From NCBI RefSeq assembly GCF_028613635.1, contig NZ_JAQRMY010000004.1, positions 576,727 to 640,726 of the forward strand: 64,000 bases of DNA, written 5' to 3'. Shown here one piece after another: positions 1 through 8,692 of this stretch. The translations under genes were made by a program, and so were the position numbers. Source of the DNA: Devosia sp. ZB163. Its GTDB lineage: Bacteria; Pseudomonadota; Alphaproteobacteria; Rhizobiales; Devosiaceae. The notes under the pieces are model-generated. The model saw only the letters and a list, made by a program, of their open reading frames with translations, had not been told where the DNA came from and ran no database searches. Each line of letters starts with the position of its first letter. Position 1 is the stretch's first letter.

Positions 1-865
1 CCAGTAGTTTGTCACGCTTACCGCCGTGCAGTTCCGACATGCGGCGCTGACCTTCGGAATCCATCTGCTTAAGGAAGCGGGCCTGCGCGGCTTCGATCTG
101 TTCGTCGGAGACCTTCGAGATCAGCCGCTCGGCGGCGGCCCAGGCTTCGGCCTCGGTTTCGCGGACGATGAAGTGGAGCCGGATGCCGAAGCGGAGCTTT
201 CGTCCACGAGCCTCTGCGCGCTTTCTGGCCGAGGCGACCTTTGCGGCGACGGCGAGAGGTGGTTCGCCCCAGGTGAGATAGGTGTCGCACTGTTCGGCGG
301 CGAGGTCCTGGCCGGCCTCGGAGGTGCCGCCGAGGAAGAGGGGCGGGTAGGGACGCTGCACGGGCGGCTGGTCTAGACGGCCGGCCTCGATCCGGTAGTG
401 CTTGCCCTCGAAATCGATGGTCTCGCCCGAGAGCAGACCGCGCCAAATGGTGAGGAACTCGGCGGCCTGGACGTAGCGCTCGTCGTGGGCGAGGAACACG
501 CCGTCACCGGCGAGTTCGACCGGGTTGCCGCCGACGACCACGTTGAGCAGGAGGCGGCCGTTGCTGAGGCGATCGAGCGCAGCAGTCTGGCGGGCGGCAA
601 AGCTCGGTAGTGTGACGCCTGGGCGGAGGGCGACGAGGAATTTCAGGCGCTCCGTTGCCGTGGCGAGGCCGGTGGCGGTGATCCAGCTCTCCTCGCAGTT
701 CTGCCCGGTTGGGAGCAGCACGCCCTCGTAGCCGAGGTTGTCGGCGGCCTGGGCGATCTGCTTGAAGTAGCGGAAATCGGGCTGGCGCTCGCCCTGCGCG
801 GAGCCGAGGTAGCTGCCGTCGCCGTGGGTGGGGATGAACCAGAAAAAGCGGATCGGGTCGGCCAT
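1..865 (-). CDS. ssuD: SsuD-type FMNH2-dependent alkanesulfonate monooxygenase, 3' end cut by window edge
   Basis: The minus strand is open from 865 to the window edge (288 codons; the family is about 380-390). The protein starts [20 protein letters not shown], as in SsuD, which uses FMNH2 and O2 to release sulfite from alkanesulfonates in the cytoplasm. Other family features are the [10 protein letters not shown] segment, the [10 protein letters not shown] strand, the [14 protein letters not shown] segment and [11 protein letters not shown]. The start ATG shares one base with the stop of the sulfurtransferase upstream (TGATG), so translation is probably coupled. It appears to be the last visible gene of the leftward operon that starts near 5850 and joins sulfur-amino-acid uptake to sulfite release. 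SsuD and the dimethylsulfone monooxygenase SfnG are hard to separate on an incomplete sequence, but SsuD fits best. No flavin reductase gene is visible. Confidence 0.88.
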   Translation of the reverse strand, partial: MADPIRFFWFIPTHGDGSYLGSAQGERQPDFRYFKQIAQAADNLGYEGVLLPTGQNCEESWITATGLATATERLKFLVALRPGVTLPSFAARQTAALDRLSNGRLLLNVVVGGNPVELAGDGVFLAHDERYVQAAEFLTIWRGLLSGETIDFEGKHYRIEAGRLDQPPVQRPYPPLFLGGTSEAGQDLAAEQCDTYLTWGEPPLAVAAKVASARKRAEARGRKLRFGIRLHFIVRETEAEAWAAAERLISKVSDEQIEAAQARFLKQMDSEGQRRMSELHGGKRDKLL

Positions 866-1722
866 CAGGCGCTCCCTGTTGCGATGAACTTGCGGCTTTC
901 CTCGCGGGCGCCCCATTCGGACCACGAGCCATCGTAGATCGGCACATCGGGCCGGCCGAGGATCACGAGGCCGAGGGCGACGACCGCGGCGGTGACGCCG
1001 GAGCCGCAGGAGGCGATGATCGGGCCGTCGAGATCGACACCGGCCATGCTGAAGGTGGCGCGGAGGTCGGACGCCGGTTTCACCTGTCCGGTGGCGTCGA
1101 GCAGGGTCGCGAAGGGGACGCTGCGACTGCCGGTGATGTGGCCGGACTGAACGCCCGGACGCGGTTCGGGCACTTCGCCGGCGAAACGTGCTGCGGAGCG
1201 GGCGTCGATGATGGTCGAGCCGGTGCCGGCGGTGACGGTGGCGAGCACATCGTCGAATGTGCGGAGCAGCGAGAGATCGTAGCGGGCGGTGAAATTGCCG
1301 GGCTGGGGCGTCGGCGATCCGCTTTCGAGTGGACCTCCGATGGCGCTCCAGGCGGGTAGGCCGCCGTCCAGGACGCGGATGCGGCTGGCCCCGGCGATAC
1401 GGAAGTTCCACCAGAGGCGGGCGGCGCTGAAGAGGCCGGCTGTGTCGTAGACGATGATCTCGTCACGGTCGTCGATGCCGAGCGAACGGGCGGCCGCGGT
1501 GAAGACTGTTTCCGGTGCGAGGGTATGCGGGAGCGTGCTGGCGGGATCGACGACCTTGTCGATGTCGAAGAAGACCGCGCCGGGGATGTGTCCGGCGGCG
1601 AAGTCGGCGATTGGGTCGCGGTTGGCCGCGGGGAGATACCACGAGGCGTCGAGGATGCGGAGCCCGGGTTCACCGCGGCGGGTGCGGAGTTCGGTGGCTG
1701 TGATGAGAAAATGATTGGACAT
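865..1722 (-). CDS. sseA: 3-mercaptopyruvate/thiosulfate sulfurtransferase, tandem rhodanese
   Basis: A two-domain rhodanese of 285 residues, the usual length for SseA/TST enzymes that pass sulfane sulfur from 3-mercaptopyruvate or thiosulfate to an acceptor. The N-terminal inactive domain has the [11 protein letters not shown] segment; the C-terminal domain has [12 protein letters not shown] and the active loop CGSGVTA. That loop is the form typical of mercaptopyruvate rather than thiosulfate sulfurtransferases (family knowledge). I chose the ATG at 1722 because a GAGGA Shine-Dalgarno lies at 1729-1733. A GTG at 1734 overlapping the upstream stop as GTGA is possible and would add four residues. 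It sits between two flavin monooxygenase genes in an operon with an amino-acid transporter. A role in moving sulfur from imported cysteine derivatives is inferred. Confidence 0.88.
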   Translation of the reverse strand: MSNHFLITATELRTRRGEPGLRILDASWYLPAANRDPIADFAAGHIPGAVFFDIDKVVDPASTLPHTLAPETVFTAAARSLGIDDRDEIIVYDTAGLFSAARLWWNFRIAGASRIRVLDGGLPAWSAIGGPLESGSPTPQPGNFTARYDLSLLRTFDDVLATVTAGTGSTIIDARSAARFAGEVPEPRPGVQSGHITGSRSVPFATLLDATGQVKPASDLRATFSMAGVDLDGPIIASCGSGVTAAVVALGLVILGRPDVPIYDGSWSEWGAREESRKFIATGSA

Positions 1723-1730
1723 GGCTTTCC

Positions 1731-3098
1731 TCACGCGACCTGTGCCGGGCGTGCGACGCGTTCACCACGGGCGGGGATGTCGAGGCCGAAGTGCGAGCGC
1801 AGCGTCGTGCCCGCATACTCGCGCCGGAACAGGCCGCGCTCCTGCAGGATCGGGACGACATCGGAGAAGAAGAGGCCCGAGCCTTCGGGGTGGTAGGTCG
1901 GCATGACGACGTAGCCGTCGCAGGCGTCGGCAAGGAAACGCTCGGCCATGGCGTCGGCGATCTGCTCGGGGCTGCCGGTGATGGTCCAGTGCCCGTCGGA
2001 GCGGCCGGTGAGCTTGACGAGGTCGCGCAGGGTCCAGCCGTCGATGGTGGTGAGGTTGTAGAAGATGGCGTAGCGGCTCTGGCGGCCCTGCACGCTGGCG
2101 ATGGGCGGAAGGGCTTCGGCCGGGACTGGCTTGTCGAGATCGAACTGGTTGAGATCGACGCCGGGGACGTAGCTGTTCAGCTTGCGGAGCGAAGCCTTGA
2201 TGTCGATGAACTCGCCGAGCACGCGCTCGACGGCCTTGGCCTCCGCTTCGTCGCGGCCGATGATCGGGGTGATGCCGAGCAGTACCTTCACGCGGCGCGG
2301 ATCGCGGCCGGCAGCGGCGACCTGGCGGCGAACGTCGTGGGCGAACTCGAGGCTGTCCTCGAGGGTCTGCTGGGCGGTGAAGATGCCCTCGGCGGTTTCG
2401 GCGGCGAAGCGGCGGCCGATGGGCGATGCGCCGGCCTGGAACAGGACCGGCCAACCCTGGGGCGGGCGCTGGATATTGAGCGGGCCTTCGACATCGAAGA
2501 ACTTGCCGTGGAAGTCGGTGGGGGTGATGTCAGCTGCGTCGGCAAACTGGCCGGTGGCGCGGTCGATCTTGAGCGTGTCGTGGTCCCAGCTGTCCAACAG
2601 GCGCTTGGTGGCCTCGACGAACTCGGCGGCCTGCTCGTAGCGGATGTCCTGATCGGGCAGGGGCGCCGTGCCGTAGTTCTTCTCGCCGATGGCGGAAGTC
2701 ACAATGTTCCAGCCGGCGCGGCCACCGCTCAGCCGATCGAGCGAGGCGAACTGGCGGGCCATGTTGTAGGGCTCGGTGAAGCTGGTCGAGACAGAGGAGA
2801 CAAGGCCGAGATGGGTGGTGTGGGCCGCGAGGTATGAGGTGAGGACGACCGGCTCGAAGGCGTTCAGTACGGGGTTTGCCGCGAGGCCCTTGGGGTCGAG
2901 ATAGGGGATATCGGCGAAGAAGATGGCGTCGATCTTGGCCGCTTCGGCCTTCCTGGCGAAATCGACGTAGAAGCCGGGCGTGCTGGCCAGCTCGATATTG
3001 CTGCCGGCGCGGCGCCATGCGCCCTGATGGTTGCCGCCACCCGAAACGAGGACGGCGATGTTCATCTGTTCGTGGCCGACGGGCCGCTGACTGGTCAT
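1731..3098 (-). CDS. NtaA/SnaA/DszA (CmoJ-type) FMN-dependent monooxygenase
   Basis: A 455-residue luciferase-like flavin monooxygenase of the group that includes nitrilotriacetate monooxygenase, DszA and B. subtilis CmoJ (YtnJ). Seen in it: GAWRRAGS near the N terminus, IFFADIP, the SFTEPYNMARQFASLD segment, the hallmark SGGRAGWNIVTS, and a C-terminal YAGTTLRSHFGL tail. These enzymes take reduced FMN from a separate reductase and oxygenate next to a heteroatom, here probably sulfur. The gene lies between an amino-acid transporter and a sulfurtransferase. A paralogue is encoded at 8693-10033, so the locus carries two enzymes of this type with possibly different substrates. The ATG at 3098 has only a weak ribosome site; an in-frame ATG at 3065 is a real alternative. 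Confidence 0.85.
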   Translation of the reverse strand: MTSQRPVGHEQMNIAVLVSGGGNHQGAWRRAGSNIELASTPGFYVDFARKAEAAKIDAIFFADIPYLDPKGLAANPVLNAFEPVVLTSYLAAHTTHLGLVSSVSTSFTEPYNMARQFASLDRLSGGRAGWNIVTSAIGEKNYGTAPLPDQDIRYEQAAEFVEATKRLLDSWDHDTLKIDRATGQFADAADITPTDFHGKFFDVEGPLNIQRPPQGWPVLFQAGASPIGRRFAAETAEGIFTAQQTLEDSLEFAHDVRRQVAAAGRDPRRVKVLLGITPIIGRDEAEAKAVERVLGEFIDIKASLRKLNSYVPGVDLNQFDLDKPVPAEALPPIASVQGRQSRYAIFYNLTTIDGWTLRDLVKLTGRSDGHWTITGSPEQIADAMAERFLADACDGYVVMPTYHPEGSGLFFSDVVPILQERGLFRREYAGTTLRSHFGLDIPARGERVARPAQVA

Positions 3099-3162
3099 GA
3101 TCGTTACCCGTTGAATGCAGAAAGACGCCGGCCGTGGCCGACGCCTGAAGGTGAATTCGCGA

Positions 3163-4080
3163 TCAGCTCTTCGGCTTGGGCTGGACCCAGTTCGAGGCGT
3201 TCTGGCCGATGTTGACGCCTGGTGCCGACAGGTTGAGGTCGGCGATGTCGTACTTGGCGAGTATCTCGGCATACTTGCCGTTCTCGAACAGGATCTTGAG
3301 CGCGGCCTCGATAGCGTTGGCGAGCCCGGTGTTCCCCTTCTCGACGATCCAGCCGATGTAGAGGTCGCCCAGTTCCGGAGCCGGAACGAGGACCAGGCCC
3401 TGGCTCAGGCCGTTGGCGGCGCGGTAGCGACCGACGGCGGTGGCCTGCACGTCAGCGCGCGGCAGGCGGCCGGACTGGATAGCCTGATCCTTGGCGGTGG
3501 CATCGGGGAACTCGACGTAGGTCGTCGGCTTCAGGCCCTTGGCCTCACACTGCGACAGCGTCTTGGAGATGATGTTGGTGGTGCCCTGCACGAGGCCGAG
3601 CTCCTGGCCGCAGAGGTCGAAGACGCTCTTGAACTTTTCCTTGTCGCCTTCGCCGATCAACAGCTGGAAGGTGAGGCGGCTGTGATCGATGAAATCGACC
3701 TGTTCGCGGCGCAGGTCATTGTCGCCGAGGTCGCCGAGCGAGACGTCGGAGCGGCCCGAGGTGATACCGGCGATGAGCTGCTGGAACGGGGCCTCGGTGT
3801 AGACCGGCTTCACGCCGAGGATGTCGGTGACCTCGTTGAAGAGCTCGATCTCGTACCCGGTAAACTCGGTCGTGCCTTCCTTGAAGAAGGAATGCGGGGC
3901 GTAGACCGTGGAGGCCGAGACGTTGAGCACGCCGGCATCGCGGTACTTGGCGGGTAGCAGCGCGCGGGCGGCATCGACCGCGGCATCCTGCGCGAGGGCC
4001 GGAACGGTCAGCAGCAGGGCCGCGCCGAGGGCGGCGGCGGCTCCACGCAGGATGCGGGGCAGGTGGGTCGTCGGACGCAT
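3163..4080 (-). CDS. Family 3 amino-acid ABC transporter substrate-binding protein
   Basis: A 305-residue periplasmic protein. The signal peptide covers about residues 1-31: a basic start with two arginines, then a run of Ala and Leu ending in VPALA before QDAAVDAA. The mature part has the family 3 features YEIELFNEVTDILG, the GRSDVSLGDLGDN segment and a C-terminal NGKYAEILAKYDIADL. A GGAGAA ribosome site lies eight bases before the ATG. ATPase and permease genes lie immediately upstream in the operon, so the import system is complete. With sulfurtransferase and monooxygenases downstream, the ligand is inferred to be a sulfur-containing amino acid or derivative. The sequence alone does not fix the ligand. 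Confidence 0.88.
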   Translation of the reverse strand: MRPTTHLPRILRGAAAALGAALLLTVPALAQDAAVDAARALLPAKYRDAGVLNVSASTVYAPHSFFKEGTTEFTGYEIELFNEVTDILGVKPVYTEAPFQQLIAGITSGRSDVSLGDLGDNDLRREQVDFIDHSRLTFQLLIGEGDKEKFKSVFDLCGQELGLVQGTTNIISKTLSQCEAKGLKPTTYVEFPDATAKDQAIQSGRLPRADVQATAVGRYRAANGLSQGLVLVPAPELGDLYIGWIVEKGNTGLANAIEAALKILFENGKYAEILAKYDIADLNLSAPGVNIGQNASNWVQPKPKS

Positions 4081-4111
4081 GATGGATAGTTCTCCGTTGT
4101 GTTTCTTGGCC

Positions 4112-4909
4112 TCAGCCGGCGAGTGCGGGCTGGCGGGAAAAGGCGAAATGGTCCTTGAGGAACTCGGCGGTACGCGCGTGGCGCGGGCGGCCGAAGACTT
4201 CATCGGCGGTGCCATCCTCGATGAGGCGGCCGGCATCGAGCACGGCAATGCGATCGCCGGCTTCCTGCGCGAAACGCATCTCGTGGGTGACGACGACCAT
4301 GGTCATGCCGTCGGCCGAGAGCGCTGCCATGACGTTGAGCACTTCGGCGACGAGCTCGGGATCGAGCGCGCTGGTGGCTTCGTCGAACAGCATCACCTGT
4401 GGCTCCATGGCGAGGGCGCGGGCGATGGCGGCACGCTGTTGCTGGCCGCCGGACAGCTGGATCGGGTAGCTGTCGTGCTTGTCGGCGAGCCCGACGCGGG
4501 CGAGGAGGTCGGCGGCGCGGCGGCGGGCTACGGTGTCGGAAATGCCGAGGACGTGCACCGGGCCCTCGATGACGTTCTCGATGACCGTGCGGTGCGAGAA
4601 GAGGTTCACGTGCTGGGCGACGAAGCCGATGCGGCTGCGGAAGCTGGCGGCCTCGCGCGGCGTCCACGGCTTCAGCACGCCGTCGCGATCGGTGTAGCCC
4701 ACGCGGGTGCTGCCGACGACGAGGGCACCGGAGTCAAAGCCGGTCAGCGCGTTGAGGCAGCGGAGCAGGGTGCTCTTGCCAGAGCCGGACGGACCGATGA
4801 TGCAGCGCGTCTCACCTTCGCGGATATCGAGGGTGATGGCGTCGAGGACACGGTTGGAGCCGTAGCTCTTGGTGAGATCGCGAATGCGGATGAAGGCGGG
4901 CGAGGTCAT
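4112..4909 (-). CDS. Polar amino-acid ABC transporter ATP-binding protein
   Basis: A 265-residue ATPase of the GlnQ/HisP/TcyN group that powers the adjacent permease at the inner face of the membrane. Visible motifs: Walker A GPSGSGKST, Q-loop FVAQHVNLF, ABC signature LSGGQQQR, Walker B VMLFDEATSALD and switch histidine in VVTHEMRFAQE. The residue before ATSALD is Glu, as needed for hydrolysis. The ATG overlaps the stop of the permease gene upstream as ATGA (4906-4909), a strong sign of translational coupling. Substrate follows the binding protein encoded downstream and is inferred to be an organosulfur amino acid. Confidence 0.93.
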   Translation of the reverse strand: MTSPAFIRIRDLTKSYGSNRVLDAITLDIREGETRCIIGPSGSGKSTLLRCLNALTGFDSGALVVGSTRVGYTDRDGVLKPWTPREAASFRSRIGFVAQHVNLFSHRTVIENVIEGPVHVLGISDTVARRRAADLLARVGLADKHDSYPIQLSGGQQQRAAIARALAMEPQVMLFDEATSALDPELVAEVLNVMAALSADGMTMVVVTHEMRFAQEAGDRIAVLDAGRLIEDGTADEVFGRPRHARTAEFLKDHFAFSRQPALAG

Positions 4910-5850
4910 GGCGTGACCTCCTGGCGCTTGGTGGCGCGTGGCCACAGGCGATCGAGCAGCGGGATGGCGTTGCGATCGGCGATGTGGGCGATGGACAGGC
5001 GGCGCTCGAGCAGGCCCTGCACGATGCTGATGATGGCGGTGAGCGCGAGGTACCAGATGCTGGCGACGATCAGCAGCGGGATGACCTGGTAGTTGGTGGC
5101 GTAGATGCCCTGGGCGCGGGTCATGAGGTCGCCGACGCCGACGATCGAGACGAGCGAGGTCGCCTTGAGCAGATTGATCGTGTCGTTGCCGAGTGGGGGA
5201 ATGATGGAGCGAGCGGCCTGCGGGGCGATGACGCGGCGGAAGGCCTTGGTGCGGGTCATGCCGAGGGCGGTTGCGGCCTCGATCTGGCCGGGCTGCACGG
5301 AGATGAGGCCGCCGCGGATGATCTCGCCCATGTAGGCAGCCTGGTTGAGGCCGATGGCGACGAGGCAGGCAGTGATGGGCGGCAGCAGGTCGTTGGTGGC
5401 GCCGTAGAGGCCGATATCGGTGAAGGGGATGCCGATGCCGAGGCGTGGGAAGAACGTGCCCAGATTGTACCAGATCAGCAGTTGCACGAGCAGCGGTACG
5501 GCGCGGAAGAAGCCGAGATAGGCGATGGCGATGGTGCGGACCAGCGGGTTGGCCGACATGCGCATCAGTGCGATGACGAGGCCACCAGCGAAGCCGATGA
5601 TCGCCGAGGCGACGGTGAGGAGGATGGTGACGCCCAAGCCCTGGATGATGATGGGCGCGGTGAGGAACTTGCCGATCGAGTCCCAGCGCATGGCGGGGTT
5701 CGCCGCGACGATGACGGCGGCATAGGCGGTGATGAGCACGGCAACAAGCCAGACGGCGATGTCGCGGACATGGCGTCGGCGGCCGCGGCCGGAGTCATCG
5801 ACGGGCCGGTCCTCGAGCGGAATGATGGTGCTGGCAGGCGAAGTAGGCAC
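4906..5850 (-). CDS. Polar amino-acid ABC transporter permease
   Basis: A 314-residue integral membrane protein. After a charged N-terminal tail of about 30 residues come hydrophobic segments starting with IAVWLVAVLITAYAAVIVAA. The His/Glu/Gln family permease signature follows: AYLGFFRAVPLLVQLLIWYN, AYMGEIIRGGL and the EAA loop ATALGMTRTKAFRRVIAPQA, which docks the ATPase. The start is GTG at 5850; no ATG fits in frame before the first membrane segment. This is the first gene of the leftward organosulfur operon, and a dyad at 5871-5890 lies just upstream. The ATPase gene overlaps its stop. Confidence 0.9.
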   Translation of the reverse strand: MPTSPASTIIPLEDRPVDDSGRGRRRHVRDIAVWLVAVLITAYAAVIVAANPAMRWDSIGKFLTAPIIIQGLGVTILLTVASAIIGFAGGLVIALMRMSANPLVRTIAIAYLGFFRAVPLLVQLLIWYNLGTFFPRLGIGIPFTDIGLYGATNDLLPPITACLVAIGLNQAAYMGEIIRGGLISVQPGQIEAATALGMTRTKAFRRVIAPQAARSIIPPLGNDTINLLKATSLVSIVGVGDLMTRAQGIYATNYQVIPLLIVASIWYLALTAIISIVQGLLERRLSIAHIADRNAIPLLDRLWPRATKRQEVTP

Positions 5851-5870
5851 GTGGTCACCGGATGCATTAT

Positions 5871-5890
5871 GTCTATCTACCTAGTAGACT
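5871..5890 (-). promoter_or_regulatory. Candidate operator, copy A of a three-copy dyad
   Basis: Read on the minus strand, the site is AGTCTAC, seven bases, then ATAGAC followed by A. The same half-sites with the same spacing occur at 7273-7293 and 11838-11858. It lies 20 bases upstream of the permease GTG at 5850, where a repressor would block initiation. The regulator is unknown and none is encoded close by. Seen directly: the dyad and its recurrence. Inferred: regulator binding. Confidence 0.6.
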
Positions 5891-6015
5891 ATTGCGTGGG
5901 GTGAACGCGAGGCGCGGTCTGCCGGGGCGCGGGCCAAGTTCGGAAAAGAATCGCGATGTTGGCTCGTGCGGAAGGATGAATTTGCGCGGGTGCAGTCCTG
6001 GCGGGGCCGCGGGAG

Positions 6016-7125
6016 TTATTCGTTGCTGCGGCCGGCAGCCCACTCGGTGACATCGGCCGCGGTGCGGCGGCCGGTGATGGCGTCGGCGAGGCCGGTGGCG
6101 ATGAGGGGGCCGAGCTTGAAGCCGTGGCCGGAGCATGCGCTGAGGAGCCAGCTGGATTTGCCGATGGGCTCGACGACGAAGCGCTCATCGTCGGTGACGG
6201 TGTAGTAGCAGACCTTGGCTTCGATCTGCCTGTAGCGCTCGAAGCCGGCGAAGATCTCGCTGGCTGCGACGAGGACGCCGGCGGTGTCTTCCGGGCGGGC
6301 GATGCGGTCGTCGGAGCCGTCGCCGTGCCGGCTGAAGGTGTGGTCGCCGATCTTGAGGCGCGTGCCGCCGCGGGGCGGGAGGATATAGGCGCCGTGGGTG
6401 ACGCCGGTATCGACGAGCACCGGGGCGCTTGCCCAGGCGGCGGCGAGGTCGGCCGGCGGTTCGACATACAGCACCAGCTGGCGTGAGGACGTCAGGCGCG
6501 GGCGGCCCGAGGGGTAGATGGCGGGGATCCAGGCGCCGGCGGCGACGACGACGGTGTCGGCGGCCTTGCGGCCGTCGTTGACGGTGAAGGTGCCGGCTTC
6601 GGGATCGAGGTCGGTTACGCGGCTGTGCGGGTGGAGCTCGACACCGGCTTCGGCGAGCCAGCGGGCGAGGGCGGTGACGATGCGGCTCGCGAACAGCATG
6701 CCGGCGCCTTCGGCCTCGAACCCTTCGACGATGCCATCGGTGCGCAGCATAGGCAGGCGCGACGCGATTTCAGCGGGCGAGAGCGGGCGGTGGCCGATGC
6801 GGAAGTGGTCGAGGTCGCGCGCGGTAGTCTCGTAGAAATCGGACCGCCGGCGGCCGACATAGACCAGGTTGGTGGCGAGGTAGTGGGTTTCGCCGAGATC
6901 AGCCCAGAGCTCGTCATAGGCGCGGAAGGCGCTGGGCATGAGCGCGCCGTAGCCCGGCAAGCCGCCATAGGTGTGCCGGGTGATGCGGTGTTCGTCGAAG
7001 GACGACGACACCGGGTTCGGGATCGGTCCCTGCTCGTAGAGCGAGACCCGGACGCCGCGCTTATGCAGGGCCCAGGCGAGGGAAAGGCCGCCGATTCCGC
7101 CACCGATGATTGCTACGTGCTGCAT
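6016..7125 (-). CDS. FAD-dependent amine oxidase, monomeric sarcosine oxidase family
   Basis: A 369-residue DAO-type flavoenzyme. The N terminus has the dinucleotide-binding motif IIGGGIGGLSLAWAL (GxGxxG). The C terminus has CSGHGFKLGP, which matches the region of monomeric sarcosine oxidase where a cysteine holds FAD covalently; the Cys here is one to two residues from that place. Length and layout fit MSOX/N-methyltryptophan oxidase enzymes that oxidise a secondary or primary amine to an imine with release of peroxide. A GAGG ribosome site stands seven bases before the ATG. The gene is alone on the minus strand between the leftward transport operon and the rightward monooxygenase operon. 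The substrate is unknown; an N-alkyl or S-alkyl amino acid would suit the neighbours. Confidence 0.82.
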   Translation of the reverse strand: MQHVAIIGGGIGGLSLAWALHKRGVRVSLYEQGPIPNPVSSSFDEHRITRHTYGGLPGYGALMPSAFRAYDELWADLGETHYLATNLVYVGRRRSDFYETTARDLDHFRIGHRPLSPAEIASRLPMLRTDGIVEGFEAEGAGMLFASRIVTALARWLAEAGVELHPHSRVTDLDPEAGTFTVNDGRKAADTVVVAAGAWIPAIYPSGRPRLTSSRQLVLYVEPPADLAAAWASAPVLVDTGVTHGAYILPPRGGTRLKIGDHTFSRHGDGSDDRIARPEDTAGVLVAASEIFAGFERYRQIEAKVCYYTVTDDERFVVEPIGKSSWLLSACSGHGFKLGPLIATGLADAITGRRTAADVTEWAAGRSNE

Positions 7126-7272
7126 GCCTATCCTCGAAAACAGTGGGGAGAAGGAGACGGAACGGCGCTGCTTTAGTCCACCTCCGGGAGGGACAATCTT
7201 TTTCCGTGCGGCGTTCGGTTGAGCAAAGTTCTGTGCCGTCCGCTACTCGCGCCGAAAGGCCACCGCCTCTAT

Positions 7273-7293
7273 AGTCAATAGAATTAATAGAGT
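7273..7293 (+). promoter_or_regulatory. Candidate operator, copy C of a three-copy dyad
   Basis: The site reads AGTCAAT, seven bases, ATAGAGT, two mismatches from the perfect copy at 11838-11858. It lies in the 181-base gap between the divergent flavoenzyme gene (starting 7125) and the DUF3088 gene, 13 bases before the proposed GTG start at 7307. It could serve either or both directions. If the ATG at 7295 were the start, this dyad would sit where the ribosome site should be, which is one reason to prefer the GTG. Confidence 0.55.
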
Positions 7294-7306
7294 AATGGAG
7301 TTTGCG

Positions 7307-7663
7307 GTGCCGGCTGTCGAAAAGGCAACGCTGTATCTGCTCGATGGAAGCTTCGAGGATGCGGCCTATCCCGACCAGAAGTTCTTTTGCCGTCATGGCG
7401 CTCTCGTCGAGGGCGTGCTCGGGCATTTCCCTGTCGTTCGCGACCAGTTGAACATCGAGCGGGTCGCGTTCCAGCGACCACGCCAGGTGGTGATCGAGGC
7501 GATCGGCGAAGCCAACCAGGCGCTGCCAGTCCTGGTGTTGCCGGCGGGCGAGGCGAGTTCCGCGGCTACCGGCATCGCCAATGGGCACGCCTGTGCGTCG
7601 GGCTCGAACGCCATTCTCGCCACGCTTGCCGAACGTCACGGCATTCCCGTCATCCATCCGTGA
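7307..7663 (+). CDS. DUF3088 family protein
   Basis: A 118-residue protein recognised as DUF3088 from its layout: TLYLLDGSFEDAAYPDQKFF, then CRHGALVEGVLGHFP, then FQRPRQVVIEAIGEANQALP, then VLVLPAG. The family is of unknown function, soluble, and common in Rhizobiales; the single CxxH stretch and size recall a thioredoxin-like fold, which is only a suggestion. I chose GTG at 7307 because GGAG stands six bases upstream (7297-7300). The ATG at 7295 has no ribosome site and would follow the dyad by two bases. The gene heads the rightward operon. In B. subtilis the corresponding place in the cmo locus holds a small redoxin-like protein (CmoI), so an analogous role is conceivable. Confidence 0.75.
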   Translation: MPAVEKATLYLLDGSFEDAAYPDQKFFCRHGALVEGVLGHFPVVRDQLNIERVAFQRPRQVVIEAIGEANQALPVLVLPAGEASSAATGIANGHACASGSNAILATLAERHGIPVIHP

Positions 7664-7673
7664 GGCACGGCAC

Positions 7674-8675
7674 ATGAGCTATCAACTGAGCCTTCTCGAC
7701 AAGAGCCCGATCGCCAAGGGTGAAACAGCTTTCGACGCGCTGAAGCGTACGCTGTCGCTGGCGCAGGCGGCGGAGCGGCTGGGTTTCCACCGCTTCTGGG
7801 TGGCCGAGCACCATGACACGGCGGACCTGGCGAGTTCGGCGCCGGAGCTGGTGATCTCGTGGCTGCTGGCCGGCACCAAGCGGATCCGCGTCGGGTCCGG
7901 CGGCGTGATGCTGCAACACTACAGCCCATACAAGGTGGCGGAGAACTTCAACACGCTGTCGGCGCTGGGCGGCGGGCGCGTCGACCTCGGGATCGGCAAG
8001 GCGCCGGGCGGGCTGCCGTTCTCGACGCGGGCGCTGCAGAGCGAGCGGGAGGCGGGCAGGAGGCTAGACTTCGAGTACCTGCTCAGCGACCTGACCACCT
8101 TCCTCGACGGGACGCAGGGCAACGATCGCGCCAAGGCCACGCCGGTGCCGGTATCCGGACCCGAACGGTTCCTGCTGGGCGCGAGCGTCGACAGTGCGGA
8201 ATTGGCGGCCGGCAAGGACTGGGGTTTCGTGTTCGCGCGGCATCTCAATGGCGACGAGGCGCTGCTGGCTGCTTCGGTGGAGCGCTACCGCCAGCTGACG
8301 GGCAATGCGCCGGTGGTGGCCGTGTCGGCGATCCTTGCGCGTGACGGGCGCGTGGCGACGGAGCAGGCCGAGAAGTTCCGGCCACTGAAGCTGCATGTGC
8401 CCGGGCGCCAGAGCGTGACGGTGGGCAGCGAGGAACAGGCGAAGGAGTTCGCGCGGCAGGCCGGAGTCACCGAATACCGAACCGAGCCGGCGGTGCCGAG
8501 CCTGATCGCCGGCGCGCCGCGCGACCTGCTGAAGGAACTCAACCGGCTGAATGCGCAACTCGGCATCACCGAGTTCATCGTCGATCTGTTCAACCAGGGC
8601 GACAGCCGCCTCGAGGCCGTGGAGTTGCTTGGCGCAGCGCACGCCGAGACCGACCGCGCCGCCATCCCAGCCTGA
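7674..8675 (+). CDS. LLM class flavin-dependent oxidoreductase, CmoO/MsnO8-like
   Basis: A 333-residue luciferase-like protein. The N terminus YQLSLLDKSPI, the segment RFWVAEHHDTADLASSAPE, GGVMLQHYSPYKVAENFNTL and GRVDLGIGKAPGG are those of the group containing B. subtilis YtmO/CmoO and MsnO8. Members are predicted to bind reduced flavin and oxygenate a small substrate in the cytoplasm. A GAGG ribosome site precedes the ATG at 7674 by eight bases. The gene follows DUF3088 by ten bases and is followed by a CmoJ-like gene, the same pairing as in the B. subtilis S-substituted cysteine locus. The exact step is unproven. Confidence 0.85.
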   Translation: MSYQLSLLDKSPIAKGETAFDALKRTLSLAQAAERLGFHRFWVAEHHDTADLASSAPELVISWLLAGTKRIRVGSGGVMLQHYSPYKVAENFNTLSALGGGRVDLGIGKAPGGLPFSTRALQSEREAGRRLDFEYLLSDLTTFLDGTQGNDRAKATPVPVSGPERFLLGASVDSAELAAGKDWGFVFARHLNGDEALLAASVERYRQLTGNAPVVAVSAILARDGRVATEQAEKFRPLKLHVPGRQSVTVGSEEQAKEFARQAGVTEYRTEPAVPSLIAGAPRDLLKELNRLNAQLGITEFIVDLFNQGDSRLEAVELLGAAHAETDRAAIPA

Positions 8676-8692
8676 TCCAAGGAGCGAGACCA

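Noticed and set aside
3908..5092. Plus-strand open frame over the ABC genes, 394 codons
   Set aside because: Mirror of two clear ABC subunits; Ala/Glu/Asp-rich without motif.
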